Under the pieces are notes generated by a model that made no database searches, was not told the DNA's origin, and saw only the letters and a program-made list of their open reading frames with translations. 64,000 nt of DNA from positions 21,473 to 85,472 of the forward strand of contig NZ_JALRNF010000027.1 in the NCBI RefSeq assembly GCF_030272895.1. Reading direction: 5' to 3'. Positions 8,753 through 22,526 of this stretch are shown one piece after another; position 1 is the stretch's first letter, and every line of letters begins with the position of its first letter. The DNA is from Pseudomonas sp. BGr12 (GTDB taxonomy: Bacteria; Pseudomonadota; Gammaproteobacteria; Pseudomonadales; Pseudomonadaceae). Position numbers and translations under genes: made by a program.

Positions 8753-9529
8753 ATGAAGAAGTCCACCCTGATCAGCGGTCTGGTCCTGAGCCTCCTGGCC
8801 AGCAGCAATCTGTTCGCCGCCGAGAAAACCTTGCGTATTGGCATCGAAGCCGCCTACCCACCCTTTGCCTCGAAGACCGACAAGGGCGAGATCGTCGGTT
8901 TCGACTACGACATCGGCAATGCCTTGTGCGCGCAGATGCAGGTCAAGTGCGAGTGGAAAGAGGTGGAGTTCGACGGCCTGATTCCTTCGCTGAAGGTGAA
9001 GAAGATCGACGCCGCGCTGTCGTCGATGACCATCAACGAGGACCGTAAGAAATCGGTGGATTTCACCCACAAGTACTACTTCACTTCGTCGCGGCTGGTG
9101 ATGAAGAAAGGCGCGGTGGTCGATGACCAGTACGCCAGCCTCAAGGGCAAGACCGTGGGCGTGCAGCGCGCCACCACCACCGATCGCTACGCCACCGAGG
9201 TGATGGAGCCCAAGGGCATCACCATCAAGCGCTACAGCAACAACGAAGAAATCTACATGGACCTGGCGTCCGGACGGGTGGATGCGATCTTCGCCGATAC
9301 CATCCCGCTGGACGACTTCCTGTCCATGCCGCGGGGCGCCGATTATGCCTTCGTCGGCCCGGAGCTCAAGGACCCGAAATACGTCGGTGAAGGCGCCGGG
9401 ATCGCCGTGCGCAAGGGCAATGCCGAGCTGGTCAGCCAGTTGAACAATGCCATCGATGCCATTCGCGCCAACGGCGAATACCAGAAGATCCAGTCCAAGT
9501 ACTTCAAGACCGACATCTACGGCGACTGA
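8753..9529 (+). CDS. Periplasmic basic-amino-acid-binding protein (ArgT/HisJ family)
   Basis: A 258-residue periplasmic solute-binding protein with a signal peptide ending at FAA (about residue 22). The mature N-terminus [15 protein letters not shown] is typical of lysine/arginine/ornithine/histidine-binding proteins, and [12 protein letters not shown] and [17 protein letters not shown] are family blocks. No permease or ATPase gene accompanies it, so it must share a transporter encoded elsewhere. It converges on dauR; the same four-gene neighbourhood (binding protein beside dauBAR) exists in P. aeruginosa as I recall it, so arginine, either enantiomer, is the likely ligand. The strand-opposite open frame here is a shadow. 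Confidence 0.9.
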   Translation: MKKSTLISGLVLSLLASSNLFAAEKTLRIGIEAAYPPFASKTDKGEIVGFDYDIGNALCAQMQVKCEWKEVEFDGLIPSLKVKKIDAALSSMTINEDRKKSVDFTHKYYFTSSRLVMKKGAVVDDQYASLKGKTVGVQRATTTDRYATEVMEPKGITIKRYSNNEEIYMDLASGRVDAIFADTIPLDDFLSMPRGADYAFVGPELKDPKYVGEGAGIAVRKGNAELVSQLNNAIDAIRANGEYQKIQSKYFKTDIYGD

Positions 9530-9537
9530 TCGCCCGG

Positions 9538-9568
9538 CTCAAGGCCTGAAGCGCTTTCAGGCCTTGAG
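9538..9568. terminator. Bidirectional hairpin between the binding-protein gene and dauR
   Basis: CTCAAGGCCTGAA (9538-9550) and TTCAGGCCTTGAG (9556-9568) form a perfect 13-bp stem with a 5-nt loop. It begins nine bases after the binding-protein stop and its right arm overlaps the last codons and stop of dauR. There is no long T tract, so termination efficiency is uncertain. Confidence 0.65.
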
Positions 9569-10183
9569 TTCCTTCAGGTGCTTGTACACCGTCGCCCGCC
9601 CCATCCCCAGCACATTGGCCACGTAATTGGCCGCACTCTTGCCCTTGAACGCGCCCTCGGCGTGCAGGGCCAGCACCAGCTCGCGCTTGTGGTCGCGGGT
9701 CAGTACATTCAGGCTCAACTGGCGCTGGCGCAGCCAGCTGTTGAGGAAGGTATTGATGCGCTCCTGCCAGTCGTCGCGAAACAGCGCATCGGGCTGCGGG
9801 ATCAGCCGGTTGGGCGAGAGGAACAGCTCCAGCGCCGCCCGGGCGTTCTCGAACAGGGAAATATTCAGGTTGATGCACAGCACCGCAACCGGCTTGCCGG
9901 CGCCGTCGCGCAGCACCGTGCTCAGCGAACGGATCTTCTGCCCGTCCCAGTTGAGCTTTTCGTAGGGGCCGATGTTGGTTTCCTCGCTACCGGTCTCGAG
10001 CATGTCCTCCAGCGCCGCATCGTCACCGATCTCGCGCTTGGACAGGTTGTTGGCGATGTAGTCGATCTTCTGGCTGCGCAGGTCGTGCAGCACCACCTCG
10101 GCGTGGGGGAAGAACAGGGTGGCGATGGCATCGGCGATGGCCCGGTAGTTGTCCAGGGCAGGATCGGGGCGGGGTAGCGACAT
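9557..10183 (-). CDS. dauR: DauR-like transcriptional regulator (YheO/PAS plus helix-turn-helix)
   Basis: A 208-residue regulator with an N-terminal YheO-like PAS domain (about residues 10-125; FFPHAEVVLHDL, PVAVLCINLNIS) and a C-terminal helix-turn-helix (about 150-205; ESVAANYVANVLGMGR-like region ending RATVYKHLKELKA). In P. aeruginosa DauR represses the dauBAR operon and is relieved by D-arginine or D-lysine. It is the last gene of a minus-strand dauB-dauA-dauR run, 74 bases after dauA. Assignment rests on domain type plus neighbours. Confidence 0.85.
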   Translation of the reverse strand: MSLPRPDPALDNYRAIADAIATLFFPHAEVVLHDLRSQKIDYIANNLSKREIGDDAALEDMLETGSEETNIGPYEKLNWDGQKIRSLSTVLRDGAGKPVAVLCINLNISLFENARAALELFLSPNRLIPQPDALFRDDWQERINTFLNSWLRQRQLSLNVLTRDHKRELVLALHAEGAFKGKSAANYVANVLGMGRATVYKHLKELKA

Positions 10184-10257
10184 TCAGGCAGGCTCCAGGC
10201 GGTGTCAGCGCCCTTGTTTCAAGGGCGCTGCGAGTGTGCCGCAATCGCGGCGGTGCG

Positions 10258-12349
<2,092 letters not shown>

Positions 12350-12430
12350 GCGAAACTCCAAATGAACTATTTTGTCTATTATGGACTTTTTGTTTATTTG
12401 GGCAATATCAGCCGATCCGAAAATGCAAAA
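12350..12430 (-). promoter_or_regulatory. dauBAR promoter region with paired direct repeats
   Basis: This AT-rich segment directly precedes dauB. ACTATTTTGTCTATT (12366-12380) and ACTTTTTGTTTATTT (12385-12399) are similar direct repeats whose starts are 19 bp apart, close to two helical turns. That arrangement would suit a dimeric regulator such as DauR. No promoter hexamers are clear enough to assign. Confidence 0.4.
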
Positions 12431-12431
12431 A

Positions 12432-12484
12432 GCATCGCGGGGCAAGCCCGCTCCTACCGTAGGAGCGGGCTTGTCCCGCGATGC
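12432..12484. repeat. Compact REP inverted repeat between rhlB and dauB
   Basis: Two 26-base arms (12432-12457 and 12459-12484), complementary apart from one mismatch, are separated by a single base; the arms contain GCAAGCCCGCTCCTAC and its inverse. Transcribed, this would fold into a long near-perfect hairpin. It lies 20 bases past the rhlB stop and may end or protect that transcript. Confidence 0.88.
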
Positions 12485-12504
12485 CTTTTGTTGGTGACCC
12501 GCGA

Positions 12505-13950
12505 TCAGTGATGCTTGCGCGGTACCGCTTTGAGCAACTCGGTTGGCGGCATCTCGCAGCTGATCTTGCGGCCCAGCAGTTCTTCGATGGCCGGCAACTG
12601 GTAGGAGTCGTCCTCACCGGCGAAGCTGATCGACACGCCGCTGGTACCGGCGCGACCGGTACGACCAATACGGTGAACGTAGTCGTCCGGATCTTCCGGC
12701 AGGGTGAAGTTGATCACATGGCTGATGCCGTCGATATGGATGCCACGACCGGCCACGTCGGTGGCGACCAGCACGGTGATGCGCCCTTCGCGGAAGTTTT
12801 CCAGGGTCTTGATGCGCTTGTGCTGGGGCACGTCGCCCGACAATTGGGCGGCATTGACGCCGTCACGCACCAGGCGTTCTTCGATGCGTCGCACTTCATC
12901 CTTGCGGTTGGCGAAGACGATCACCCGTTCCCACTTGTTTTCGGTCACCAGGTTGTACAGCAGTTTGTACTTGTCGCTGCCGGCCACGGCATAGACGTGC
13001 TGCTCGACCGTTTCGCTGGCCACGTTCTCCGGCTCGATCTCGACGATGGCAGGGTCAGTGGTCCACTGCTTGGCCAGGTTCATCACGTCGTCGGTGAAGG
13101 TGGCGGAGAACAGCAGGGTCTGGCGTTCGCTCTTGGGTGGCGTCTGGCGGATGATCTGCCGGACCTGGGGGATGAAGCCCATGTCGAGCATGCGGTCGGC
13201 TTCGTCCAGCACCAGCACCTCGACCATGTCCAGGTGGGCTTCGCCGCGCTGGTTGAAGTCCAGCAGGCGGCCTGGGGTGGCCACCAGGATGTCACAGTGA
13301 CGGGCTTCGAGGGCCTTGAGCTGCTTGTCGAAGTCCATGCCGCCGACGAAGGTCATCACGTTCAGACCGGTGTATTTGGTCAGCGCCGCGGCGTCCTTGG
13401 CGATCTGCACCACCAGTTCGCGGGTCGGGGCGATGATCAGCGCCCGTGGCTCGCCCATGTAGCGCTCTTTGGGCGGCGGGGTCTGCTGCAGCTGGGTGAT
13501 GATCGAAATCAGGAAGGCCGCGGTCTTGCCGGTGCCGGTCTGGGCCCGGCCGATGGCGTCCTTGCCACGCAGGGTGTAGCCCAGCACCTGGGCCTGGATC
13601 GGCGTGCAGTACGGGAAGCCCAGGTCGTGGATCGCATGCATCAGCTCTGGCGAGAGCTTGAAGTCATGGAACCGGGTCTTGCCTTCCTGGGGCTCGACCA
13701 CGAAATCTTCCAGCTTCCAGGTGGAGGCTGCCGGTTTTGGCTTGCGCTCCCGGCGCGGCTTGGGCTCGGCAGGCTTTTCGGCGCGTGCAGGCTTGGCTGC
13801 CTCGGTCTCGGCAGTGAGCGGGGCGGCCGGGGCAGGGGCCTGGGCCTGGGCCGGCGCCGGTGGCGGCGTCACAGGGGCGGCGGCTTCGGGGGCGAGTTGC
13901 TCAGCCTCGCTCTTGCCGAACATCTTCTTGAGTGCTTTGAGCACGGTCAT
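12505..13950 (-). CDS. rhlB: DEAD-box ATP-dependent RNA helicase RhlB
   Basis: A 481-residue RNA helicase that, in gammaproteobacteria, assists the RNase E degradosome. A low-complexity Ala/Pro/Lys-rich N-terminal extension (about residues 15-75) precedes the helicase core. The core has a Q motif around PIQAQ, Walker A AQTGTGKT (near 138), [12 protein letters not shown] ([10 protein letters not shown]), SAT, and [10 protein letters not shown]. The extension makes it longer than E. coli RhlB (421). It lies next to dauB in P. aeruginosa as well, as I recall, so the linkage is old. It has no operon partner here. Confidence 0.93.
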   Translation of the reverse strand: MTVLKALKKMFGKSEAEQLAPEAAAPVTPPPAPAQAQAPAPAAPLTAETEAAKPARAEKPAEPKPRRERKPKPAASTWKLEDFVVEPQEGKTRFHDFKLSPELMHAIHDLGFPYCTPIQAQVLGYTLRGKDAIGRAQTGTGKTAAFLISIITQLQQTPPPKERYMGEPRALIIAPTRELVVQIAKDAAALTKYTGLNVMTFVGGMDFDKQLKALEARHCDILVATPGRLLDFNQRGEAHLDMVEVLVLDEADRMLDMGFIPQVRQIIRQTPPKSERQTLLFSATFTDDVMNLAKQWTTDPAIVEIEPENVASETVEQHVYAVAGSDKYKLLYNLVTENKWERVIVFANRKDEVRRIEERLVRDGVNAAQLSGDVPQHKRIKTLENFREGRITVLVATDVAGRGIHIDGISHVINFTLPEDPDDYVHRIGRTGRAGTSGVSISFAGEDDSYQLPAIEELLGRKISCEMPPTELLKAVPRKHH

Positions 13951-14042
13951 CTCATCAATTGGTTAAGGAATGTACGCCGGGCAGTGTAAAGCAAGATTCG
14001 GGCGCGGCGTAGTGGATTGCACCGACAACTACAGCGCTGCCT

Positions 14043-15035
<993 letters not shown>

Positions 15036-16064
15036 ATGAAGATGTTGAAATCCACCCTGGCAGTGGTTACCGCTGCTACCGCACTGGGTATCAGTGGTCT
15101 GGCACAGGCGGGCGCAACCCTGGATGCGGTACAGAAGAAGGGATTCGTCCAGTGTGGTGTCAGCGACGGCCTCCCGGGGTTCTCGGTACCGGATGCCAAG
15201 GGCACCATCGTCGGCATCGACGCAGACGTCTGCCGCGCGGTAGCCGCAGCGGTGTTCGGCGATGCCACCAAGGTCAAGTTCAGCCAGCTCAACGCCAAGG
15301 AGCGCTTCACCGCGCTGCAGTCCGGTGAAGTCGACGTGCTGTCGCGCAACACCACCTGGACCAGCTCCCGCGACGCCGGCATGGGCCTGGTGTTCGCCGG
15401 TGTTACCTACTACGACGGCATCGGTTTCCTGGTCAACAAGAAGCTGGGCGTATCCAGCGCCAAGGAGCTCGACGGCGCAACCATCTGCATCCAGGCCGGT
15501 ACCACCACCGAACTCAACGTCTCCGACTACTTCCGCGCCAATGGCCTGAAGTACACCCCGATCACCTTCGACACCTCCGACGAAAGCGCCAAGTCGCTGG
15601 AATCCGGCCGTTGCGACGTGCTGACTTCCGACAAGTCGCAGCTGTACGCACAGCGCTCCAAGTTGGCCGCGCCAGCCGACTATGTGGTACTGCCGGAAAC
15701 CATTTCCAAGGAGCCCCTGGGCCCGGTGGTGCGCAAAGGCGACGAAGAGTGGTTCAGCATCGTCAAGTGGACCCTGTTCGCCATGCTCAATGCCGAAGAG
15801 ATGGGCATCAACTCCAAGAACGTCGAGGCTGAAGCCAAGTCCACCAAGAACCCTGACGTGGCGCGCATGCTCGGTGCCGACGGCGAATACGGCAAGGACC
15901 TGAAACTGCCGAAGGACTGGGTGGTGAAGATCGTCAAGCAGGTCGGCAACTACGGCGAGGTGTTCGAGAAGAACCTCGGCAAGGAGACCCCACTGCAGAT
16001 CGACCGTGGTCTGAACGCCCTGTGGAACAACGGCGGCATCCAGTACGCACCGCCTGTGCGCTGA
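15036..16064 (+). CDS. aapJ: General L-amino-acid ABC transporter binding protein AapJ
   Basis: A 342-residue periplasmic binding protein of the AapJ/BztA group, larger than the HisJ-type (about 260). A signal peptide ends near GLAQAG (residues 22-26). The mature start ATLDAVQKKGFVQCGVSDGLPGF is characteristic, as are LSRNTTWTSSRD and ESGRCDVLTSDKSQLYAQR. The group binds a broad range of L-amino acids, especially acidic and polar ones. It is the first gene of aapJQMP, from a sigma-54 promoter, and a strong hairpin separates it from aapQ. Confidence 0.95.
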   Translation: MKMLKSTLAVVTAATALGISGLAQAGATLDAVQKKGFVQCGVSDGLPGFSVPDAKGTIVGIDADVCRAVAAAVFGDATKVKFSQLNAKERFTALQSGEVDVLSRNTTWTSSRDAGMGLVFAGVTYYDGIGFLVNKKLGVSSAKELDGATICIQAGTTTELNVSDYFRANGLKYTPITFDTSDESAKSLESGRCDVLTSDKSQLYAQRSKLAAPADYVVLPETISKEPLGPVVRKGDEEWFSIVKWTLFAMLNAEEMGINSKNVEAEAKSTKNPDVARMLGADGEYGKDLKLPKDWVVKIVKQVGNYGEVFEKNLGKETPLQIDRGLNALWNNGGIQYAPPVR

Positions 16065-16071
16065 TGGCTGC

Positions 16072-16100
16072 ACCTGCGGCGGCAATGGGCCGCCGCAGGT
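16072..16100 (+). terminator. Hairpin between aapJ and aapQ (attenuator or mRNA-stabilising)
   Basis: ACCTGCGGCGGC (16072-16083) and GCCGCCGCAGGT (16089-16100) pair perfectly over 12 bp around a 5-nt loop, nine bases after the aapJ stop. The following bases (TGTTCGACTC) lack a T run, so the likely effect is protection of the aapJ message or partial termination rather than full arrest. Confidence 0.8.
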
Positions 16101-16130
16101 TGTTCGACTCCCTTTTCTCCGGGGCATTAC

Positions 16131-17309
16131 ATGCAAAATCAAATCGGCGCACCCAAGGGGCTATCCCTGAGCGATCCACGTGTGCGTGCGTGGCTGTTCC
16201 AGATCATCACCGTGGTCGCGGTGGTCGCTCTGGGCTGGTACCTGTTCCACAACACCCAGACCAACCTGCAACACCGGGGCATCACCTCGGGTTTCGACTT
16301 TCTCGAGCGCAGCGCCGGCTTCGGCATCGCCCAGCACCTGATCCCCTACACCGAGCAGGACAGCTATGCCCGGGTATTCGTCATCGGCCTGCTCAACACC
16401 CTGCTGGTGACCTTTATCGGTATCGTCCTGGCGACCCTGCTGGGGTTCATCATCGGTGTGGCGCGGTTGTCACCGAACTGGATGATCAACAAGCTGGCCA
16501 CGGTGTATGTCGAGACTTTCCGTAACATTCCACCGCTACTGCAGATCCTGTTCTGGTACTTCGCGGTGTTCCTGACCCTGCCGGGACCGCGGGGCAGTAT
16601 CAACATCAACGACGCCTTCTTTATCAGCAACCGGGGCCTGAACATGCCCGGTGCTTCCGTGGCCGAAGGATTCTGGCCATTCGTCGTCAGCCTGGTGCTG
16701 GCTATCGTCGCCATCGTGGTGATGGTGCGCCTGGCCAACCGGCGCTTCGAAGCCACCGGCGAGCCGTTTCACAAGTTCTGGGTCGGCCTGTTCCTGTTCT
16801 TCGGCATTCCGGCGCTGTGCGTGCTGCTGTTCGGTGCCCCCCTGCACTGGGAAATGCCGCAGCTCAAGGGCTTCAACTTCGTCGGTGGCTGGGTGCTGAT
16901 CCCCGAGCTGCTGGCCCTGACCCTGGCCCTGACCATCTACACCGCAGCGTTCATTGCCGAGATCGTGCGTTCGGGCATCCGTTCGGTCAGCCATGGCCAG
17001 ACCGAAGCCGCCCGTTCCCTGGGACTGCGTGAAGGGCCGACGCTGCGCAAGGTGATCATTCCCCAGGCGCTGCGGGTGATCATCCCGCCGCTGACCAGCC
17101 AGTACCTGAACCTGGCGAAGAACTCTTCGCTGGCGGCCGGTATCGGTTATCCGGAAATGGTCTCGCTGTTCGCCGGTACCGTGCTCAACCAGACCGGTCA
17201 GGCCATCGAGGTGATCGCCATCACCATGAGCGTCTACCTGGCCATCAGCATCAGCATTTCGCTGCTGATGAACTGGTACAACAAGCGCATTGCGCTGATC
17301 GAGCGGTGA
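16131..17309 (+). CDS. aapQ: Amino-acid ABC transporter permease AapQ
   Basis: A 392-residue inner-membrane permease of the His/Glu/Gln/Arg/opine family. After an N-terminal membrane span (about residues 22-42) and a periplasmic stretch, several spans lead to the EAA loop (EAARSLGLREGPTLRKV, around residue 300), which docks with the AapP ATPase. It is longer than HisQ-type permeases, as usual for AapQ/BztB. It is followed after 10 bases by aapM. Confidence 0.94.
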   Translation: MQNQIGAPKGLSLSDPRVRAWLFQIITVVAVVALGWYLFHNTQTNLQHRGITSGFDFLERSAGFGIAQHLIPYTEQDSYARVFVIGLLNTLLVTFIGIVLATLLGFIIGVARLSPNWMINKLATVYVETFRNIPPLLQILFWYFAVFLTLPGPRGSININDAFFISNRGLNMPGASVAEGFWPFVVSLVLAIVAIVVMVRLANRRFEATGEPFHKFWVGLFLFFGIPALCVLLFGAPLHWEMPQLKGFNFVGGWVLIPELLALTLALTIYTAAFIAEIVRSGIRSVSHGQTEAARSLGLREGPTLRKVIIPQALRVIIPPLTSQYLNLAKNSSLAAGIGYPEMVSLFAGTVLNQTGQAIEVIAITMSVYLAISISISLLMNWYNKRIALIER

Positions 17310-17319
17310 GGACACGCGC

Positions 17320-18417
17320 ATGACTTCCCATGTATTCAAACCCGATATGCCGCCACCGGTGAAAACCGTCGGTGTGCTGGCCTGGATGCGCAGCAACCTG
17401 TTCTCCAGCTGGCTCAACACCTTGCTGACGCTGTTTGCCCTGTACCTGGTATGGCTTATCGTACCGCCGCTGCTGCAGTGGTCGATCTTCGACGCCAACT
17501 GGGTCGGCACCACCCGTGCCGACTGCACCAAGGAAGGCGCCTGCTGGGTGTTCATCCAGCAGCGCTTCGGCCAGTTCATGTACGGCTACTACCCGACCGA
17601 ACTGCGCTGGCGGGTCGACCTGACCGTGTGGCTGGCGGTGATCGGCGCCGCGCCGCTGTTCGTCTCGCGCTTCCCGCGCAAGGCGATCTACGGCCTGTGC
17701 TTCCTGGTGGCCTACCCGATCATTGCCTACACCCTGCTGCATGGCGGCTTCCTGGGCCTGGCCACGGTGCCGACCAGCCAGTGGGGCGGCCTGATGCTGA
17801 CCCTGGTGATCGCCACCGTGGGCATCGTCGGCGCCTTGCCGCTGGGCATCCTGCTGGCGTTGGGGCGGCGCTCGAACATGCCGGCGGTGAAGGTGGTCTG
17901 CGTGACCTTCATCGAGTTCTGGCGGGGCGTGCCGTTGATCACCGTGCTGTTCATGTCGTCGGTGATGTTGCCGCTGTTCCTGCCCGAAGGCATGAGCTTC
18001 GACAAGCTGCTGCGGGCGATGATCGGGGTGATCCTGTTCCAGTCGGCCTACATCGCCGAAGTGGTACGCGGCGGCCTGCAGGCTATTCCCAAAGGCCAGT
18101 ACGAAGCGGCCGCGGCCATGGGCCTGGGCTACTGGCGGGCGATGGGCCTGGTGATCCTGCCGCAAGCCCTGAAGCTGGTGATCCCGGGCATCGTCAACAC
18201 CTTCATTGCCCTGTTCAAGGACACCAGCCTTGTGATCATCATCGGCCTGTTCGACCTGCTCAACAGCGTCAAGCAAGCCGCTGCCGACCCTACCTGGCTG
18301 GGCATGGCGACCGAGGGCTACGTGTTCGCCGCCCTGGTTTTCTGGATTTTCTGTTTCGGTATGTCCCGCTACTCCATGCATCTGGAGCGCAAGCTGGACA
18401 CAGGCCACAAGCGTTAG
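17320..18417 (+). CDS. aapM: Amino-acid ABC transporter permease AapM
   Basis: A 365-residue inner-membrane partner of AapQ. Several hydrophobic spans are visible (about residues 38-58, 105-120, 135-155 and more C-terminally), with a cysteine-containing periplasmic loop (DCTKEGACW, near 68-76) and the EAA loop [17 protein letters not shown] near residue 262. It forms the permease heterodimer and is 10 bases ahead of aapP. Confidence 0.94.
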   Translation: MTSHVFKPDMPPPVKTVGVLAWMRSNLFSSWLNTLLTLFALYLVWLIVPPLLQWSIFDANWVGTTRADCTKEGACWVFIQQRFGQFMYGYYPTELRWRVDLTVWLAVIGAAPLFVSRFPRKAIYGLCFLVAYPIIAYTLLHGGFLGLATVPTSQWGGLMLTLVIATVGIVGALPLGILLALGRRSNMPAVKVVCVTFIEFWRGVPLITVLFMSSVMLPLFLPEGMSFDKLLRAMIGVILFQSAYIAEVVRGGLQAIPKGQYEAAAAMGLGYWRAMGLVILPQALKLVIPGIVNTFIALFKDTSLVIIIGLFDLLNSVKQAAADPTWLGMATEGYVFAALVFWIFCFGMSRYSMHLERKLDTGHKR

Positions 18418-18427
18418 GAGTGTTCCC

Positions 18428-19192
18428 ATGAGTGAAGCGATCAAACAGCCTGTGAGCCCTGAAGGCATTATTCAGATGCAGGGCGTGAACAAGTGGTACG
18501 GCCAGTTCCACGTGCTCAAGGACATCAACCTGAATGTGCGCCAGGGCGAACGTATCGTCCTGTGCGGACCGTCGGGTTCGGGCAAGTCCACCACCATCCG
18601 CTGCCTCAACCGCCTGGAAGAGCACCAGCAGGGCCGCATCGTGGTCGATGGCGTGGAACTGACCAACGACCTCAAGCAGATCGAAGCGATCCGCCGTGAA
18701 GTCGGCATGGTGTTCCAGCACTTCAACCTGTTCCCGCACCTGACCATCCTGCAGAACTGCACCCTGGCGCCGATGTGGGTGCGCAAGATGCCCAAGCGCA
18801 AGGCCGAGGAAATCGCCATGCATTACCTTGAGCGGGTGCGGATTCCGGAGCAGGCCAACAAGTACCCGGGACAGCTGTCCGGTGGTCAGCAGCAGCGGGT
18901 GGCGATTGCCCGTGCGCTGTGCATGAAACCGAAGATCATGCTGTTCGACGAGCCGACCTCGGCGCTCGATCCGGAAATGGTCAAGGAAGTGCTCGACACC
19001 ATGGTCAGCCTGGCCGAAGACGGCATGACCATGCTCTGCGTGACCCACGAAATGGGCTTTGCCCGAACCGTGGCGAACCGGGTGATCTTCATGGACAAGG
19101 GTGAGATCGTCGAACAGGCGGCGCCGGACGACTTCTTCGACCGGCCGCAGAATGAGCGGACCAAGCTGTTCCTGAGCCAGATCCTGCACTGA
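18428..19192 (+). CDS. aapP: Amino-acid ABC transporter ATP-binding protein AapP
   Basis: A 254-residue cytoplasmic ATPase energising AapJQM. Walker A is GPSGSGKST (47-55), the signature is LSGGQQQR (about 148-155), Walker B with the catalytic Glu is [13 protein letters not shown], and the switch His lies in CVTHEMGFA. The short N-terminal extension before VNKWYGQF is typical of this subgroup. It is the last gene of the operon; a REP pair, not a classical terminator, follows. Confidence 0.96.
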   Translation: MSEAIKQPVSPEGIIQMQGVNKWYGQFHVLKDINLNVRQGERIVLCGPSGSGKSTTIRCLNRLEEHQQGRIVVDGVELTNDLKQIEAIRREVGMVFQHFNLFPHLTILQNCTLAPMWVRKMPKRKAEEIAMHYLERVRIPEQANKYPGQLSGGQQQRVAIARALCMKPKIMLFDEPTSALDPEMVKEVLDTMVSLAEDGMTMLCVTHEMGFARTVANRVIFMDKGEIVEQAAPDDFFDRPQNERTKLFLSQILH

Positions 19193-19216
19193 GGCCTCTG
19201 GCTTTAACGGTGCACT

Positions 19217-19308
19217 GTAGGAGCGGGCTTGCCCCGCGATGAAGCCGGTTCTGGCAACACATCTGCGTTGTCTGTCCAGACGTCATCGCGGGGCAAGCCC
19301 GCTCCTAC
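19217..19308. repeat. REP inverted-repeat pair between convergent aapP and algW
   Basis: GTAGGAGCGGGCTTGCCCCG (from 19217) is repeated inverted at 19289-19308, with a spacer of about 50 bases. It occupies the whole gap between the convergent aapP and algW 3' ends, where it could serve both transcripts. Confidence 0.88.
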
Positions 19309-19314
19309 CCGGTA

Positions 19315-20472
<1,158 letters not shown>

Positions 20473-20699
20473 TGAACAAATCCTGGGAGTTGGCAGAGGG
20501 CCGTGGACAGCCGGGAGCGTGAACGCGCGCGATCATACTGTGGCAAGGCCTGGGCAGGAACTGCCAAAGCACCACGAAGGCCAACGTCGGATACCCCCGG
20601 GCAACTGCCGTCGGTTTCCCCAAACCCGGCGACGGCCCATAATGGCAGCCATTATACGGGGCCTTGTGCCGCGCTGAACCTGATTTGAGGAGTCTTTTC

Positions 20700-21458
20700 A
20701 TGGCTGTTGCCCTGAGCACCCTGGTCGAGGAAGCCGAACGCTACCTTGGCAGCGCAAAAATCCAGGATTACTGCCCCAATGGCCTGCAGGTGGAAGGGCG
20801 TCCGCAGGTGACCCGCATCGTCAGCGGCGTCACCGCCAGCCAGGCCTTGCTGGATGCGGCGGTCGAAGCCGAGGCCGACCTGGTGCTGGTGCACCACGGT
20901 TACTTCTGGAAGGGCGAAAACCCCTGCATCACCGGCATGAAACAGCGCCGGCTCAAGACCCTGCTCAAGAACGACCTGAGCTTGCTGGCCTATCACCTGC
21001 CGCTGGACCTGCACCCGGAAGTGGGTAACAACGTGCAACTGGCCCGCCAGCTGGATATCACCGTGGAAGGACCGCTGGACCCGGACAACCCGCGGGTCGT
21101 CGGTCTGGTCGGCTCGCTGGCCGAGCCGATGTCGGCGCGCGACTTCGCCCGCAAGGTGCAAGAGGTGATGGGCCGCGAGCCGCTGGTGATCGAAGGCGAG
21201 CAGGTGATTCGTCGGGTCGGCTGGTGCACCGGGGGCGGCCAGGGTTACATCGACCAGGCGATTGCCGCCGGTGTCGACCTGTTCCTCAGCGGCGAAGCCT
21301 CCGAGCAGACCTTCCACAGTGCCCGGGAAAACGGCATCAGCTTCATCGCCGCCGGTCACCATGCCACCGAGCGTTACGGCGTGCAGGCGTTGGGTGATTA
21401 CCTGGCCCGACGCTTTGCCCTGGAGCACCTGTTCATCGATTGTCCGAACCCGATCTGA
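20700..21458 (+). CDS. Nif3-like dinuclear metal-centre protein (YbgI family)
   Basis: A 252-residue member of the Nif3/YbgI (GTP cyclohydrolase 1 type 2 homologue) family, which forms hexameric toroids with a dinuclear metal site. Metal-ligand blocks visible are LVLVHHGYFW (His pair near 65-66), LPLDLHPEVGNN and the C-terminal AAGHHATERYGV. The biochemical role is not established in bacteria. The ATG at 20700 has GAGGAG upstream; a longer frame from 20664 lacks family similarity. It lies between algW and cysD, as I recall it does in relatives. Confidence 0.9.
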   Translation: MAVALSTLVEEAERYLGSAKIQDYCPNGLQVEGRPQVTRIVSGVTASQALLDAAVEAEADLVLVHHGYFWKGENPCITGMKQRRLKTLLKNDLSLLAYHLPLDLHPEVGNNVQLARQLDITVEGPLDPDNPRVVGLVGSLAEPMSARDFARKVQEVMGREPLVIEGEQVIRRVGWCTGGGQGYIDQAIAAGVDLFLSGEASEQTFHSARENGISFIAAGHHATERYGVQALGDYLARRFALEHLFIDCPNPI

Positions 21459-21594
21459 GGCTCAAACGGCAGGGTATATTCTTATACTGTTTCGTTCTAG
21501 TTGGGCGGCTAAATAGAATCGAGTGCTGTGATACAGTGACCCGCTCGAACACGGCCCGCTGGCCGTCCATAAGATCGTATTTCCGTGAGTAGCC
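21459..21594 (+). promoter_or_regulatory. cysD promoter region
   Basis: This AT-richer gap precedes the sulfate-activation genes. TATACT (near 21485) and an extended -10-like TGTGATACAGT (near 21527) are candidate -10 elements, but neither has a good -35. The sequences ATTCTTATAC and CTAAATAGAAT flank the middle in partly inverted form and could form a CysB site; this is speculative. Confidence 0.3.
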
Positions 21595-22512
21595 ATGGTC
21601 GACAAACTGACGCATTTGAAACAGTTGGAGGCGGAGAGCATCCACATCATTCGTGAGGTGGCCGCCGAGTTCGATAACCCGGTGATGCTGTACTCGATCG
21701 GCAAGGACTCGGCCGTGATGCTGCATCTGGCGCGCAAGGCTTTCTTCCCGGGCAAGCTGCCGTTTCCGGTGATGCACGTCGACACCCAGTGGAAATTCCA
21801 GGAGATGTACAGCTTCCGCGACAAGATGGTCGAGGAAATGGGCCTGGAGCTGATCACTCACGTCAACCCAGAAGGCGTCGCCCAGGGCATCAACCCCTTC
21901 ACCCACGGCAGTGCCAAGCACACCGACATCATGAAGACCGAGGGCCTGAAGCAGGCACTCGACAAGCATGGTTTCGATGCCGCCTTCGGTGGTGCCCGCC
22001 GCGACGAAGAAAAGTCCCGGGCCAAGGAACGCGTCTACTCGTTCCGCGACAGCAAGCACCGCTGGGATCCGAAGAACCAGCGCCCGGAGCTGTGGAACGT
22101 CTATAACGGCAAGGTCAACAAGGGCGAATCGATCCGTGTCTTCCCCCTGTCGAACTGGACCGAGCTGGACATCTGGCAGTACATCTACCTCGAAGGCATC
22201 CCGATCGTGCCGCTGTACTTCGCTGCCGAGCGTGACGTGATCGAGAAGAACGGCACCCTGATCATGATCGATGACGAGCGCATCCTCGAGCACCTCTCGG
22301 ATGAAGAAAAGGCCCGCATCGTCAAGAAGAAAGTGCGTTTCCGTACCCTTGGCTGCTACCCGTTGACGGGCGCTGTCGAGTCTGAGGCTGAAACCCTGAC
22401 CGACATCATTCAGGAAATGCTCCTGACGCGCACTTCCGAGCGCCAGGGCCGCGTCATCGACCACGATGGTGCCGGCTCCATGGAAGACAAGAAACGTCAA
22501 GGCTATTTCTAA
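21595..22512 (+). CDS. cysD: Sulfate adenylyltransferase subunit 2 CysD
   Basis: A 305-residue ATP-pyrophosphatase-type subunit that, with CysN, forms adenosine 5'-phosphosulfate from ATP and sulfate. The PP-loop is in [11 protein letters not shown] (near residues 32-42); [15 protein letters not shown] (near 131-145) and the C-terminal [12 protein letters not shown] are family hallmarks. It starts the assimilatory sulfate pathway, is 14 bases ahead of cysNC and is co-transcribed with it. Confidence 0.97.
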   Translation: MVDKLTHLKQLEAESIHIIREVAAEFDNPVMLYSIGKDSAVMLHLARKAFFPGKLPFPVMHVDTQWKFQEMYSFRDKMVEEMGLELITHVNPEGVAQGINPFTHGSAKHTDIMKTEGLKQALDKHGFDAAFGGARRDEEKSRAKERVYSFRDSKHRWDPKNQRPELWNVYNGKVNKGESIRVFPLSNWTELDIWQYIYLEGIPIVPLYFAAERDVIEKNGTLIMIDDERILEHLSDEEKARIVKKKVRFRTLGCYPLTGAVESEAETLTDIIQEMLLTRTSERQGRVIDHDGAGSMEDKKRQGYF

Positions 22513-22526
22513 GTTAGGGTCAGACC

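Noticed and set aside
8543..9070. 175-codon open frame antisense to the binding-protein gene and its leader
   Set aside because: Overlaps the REP and the signal-peptide region of a clear gene and has no recognisable domain.
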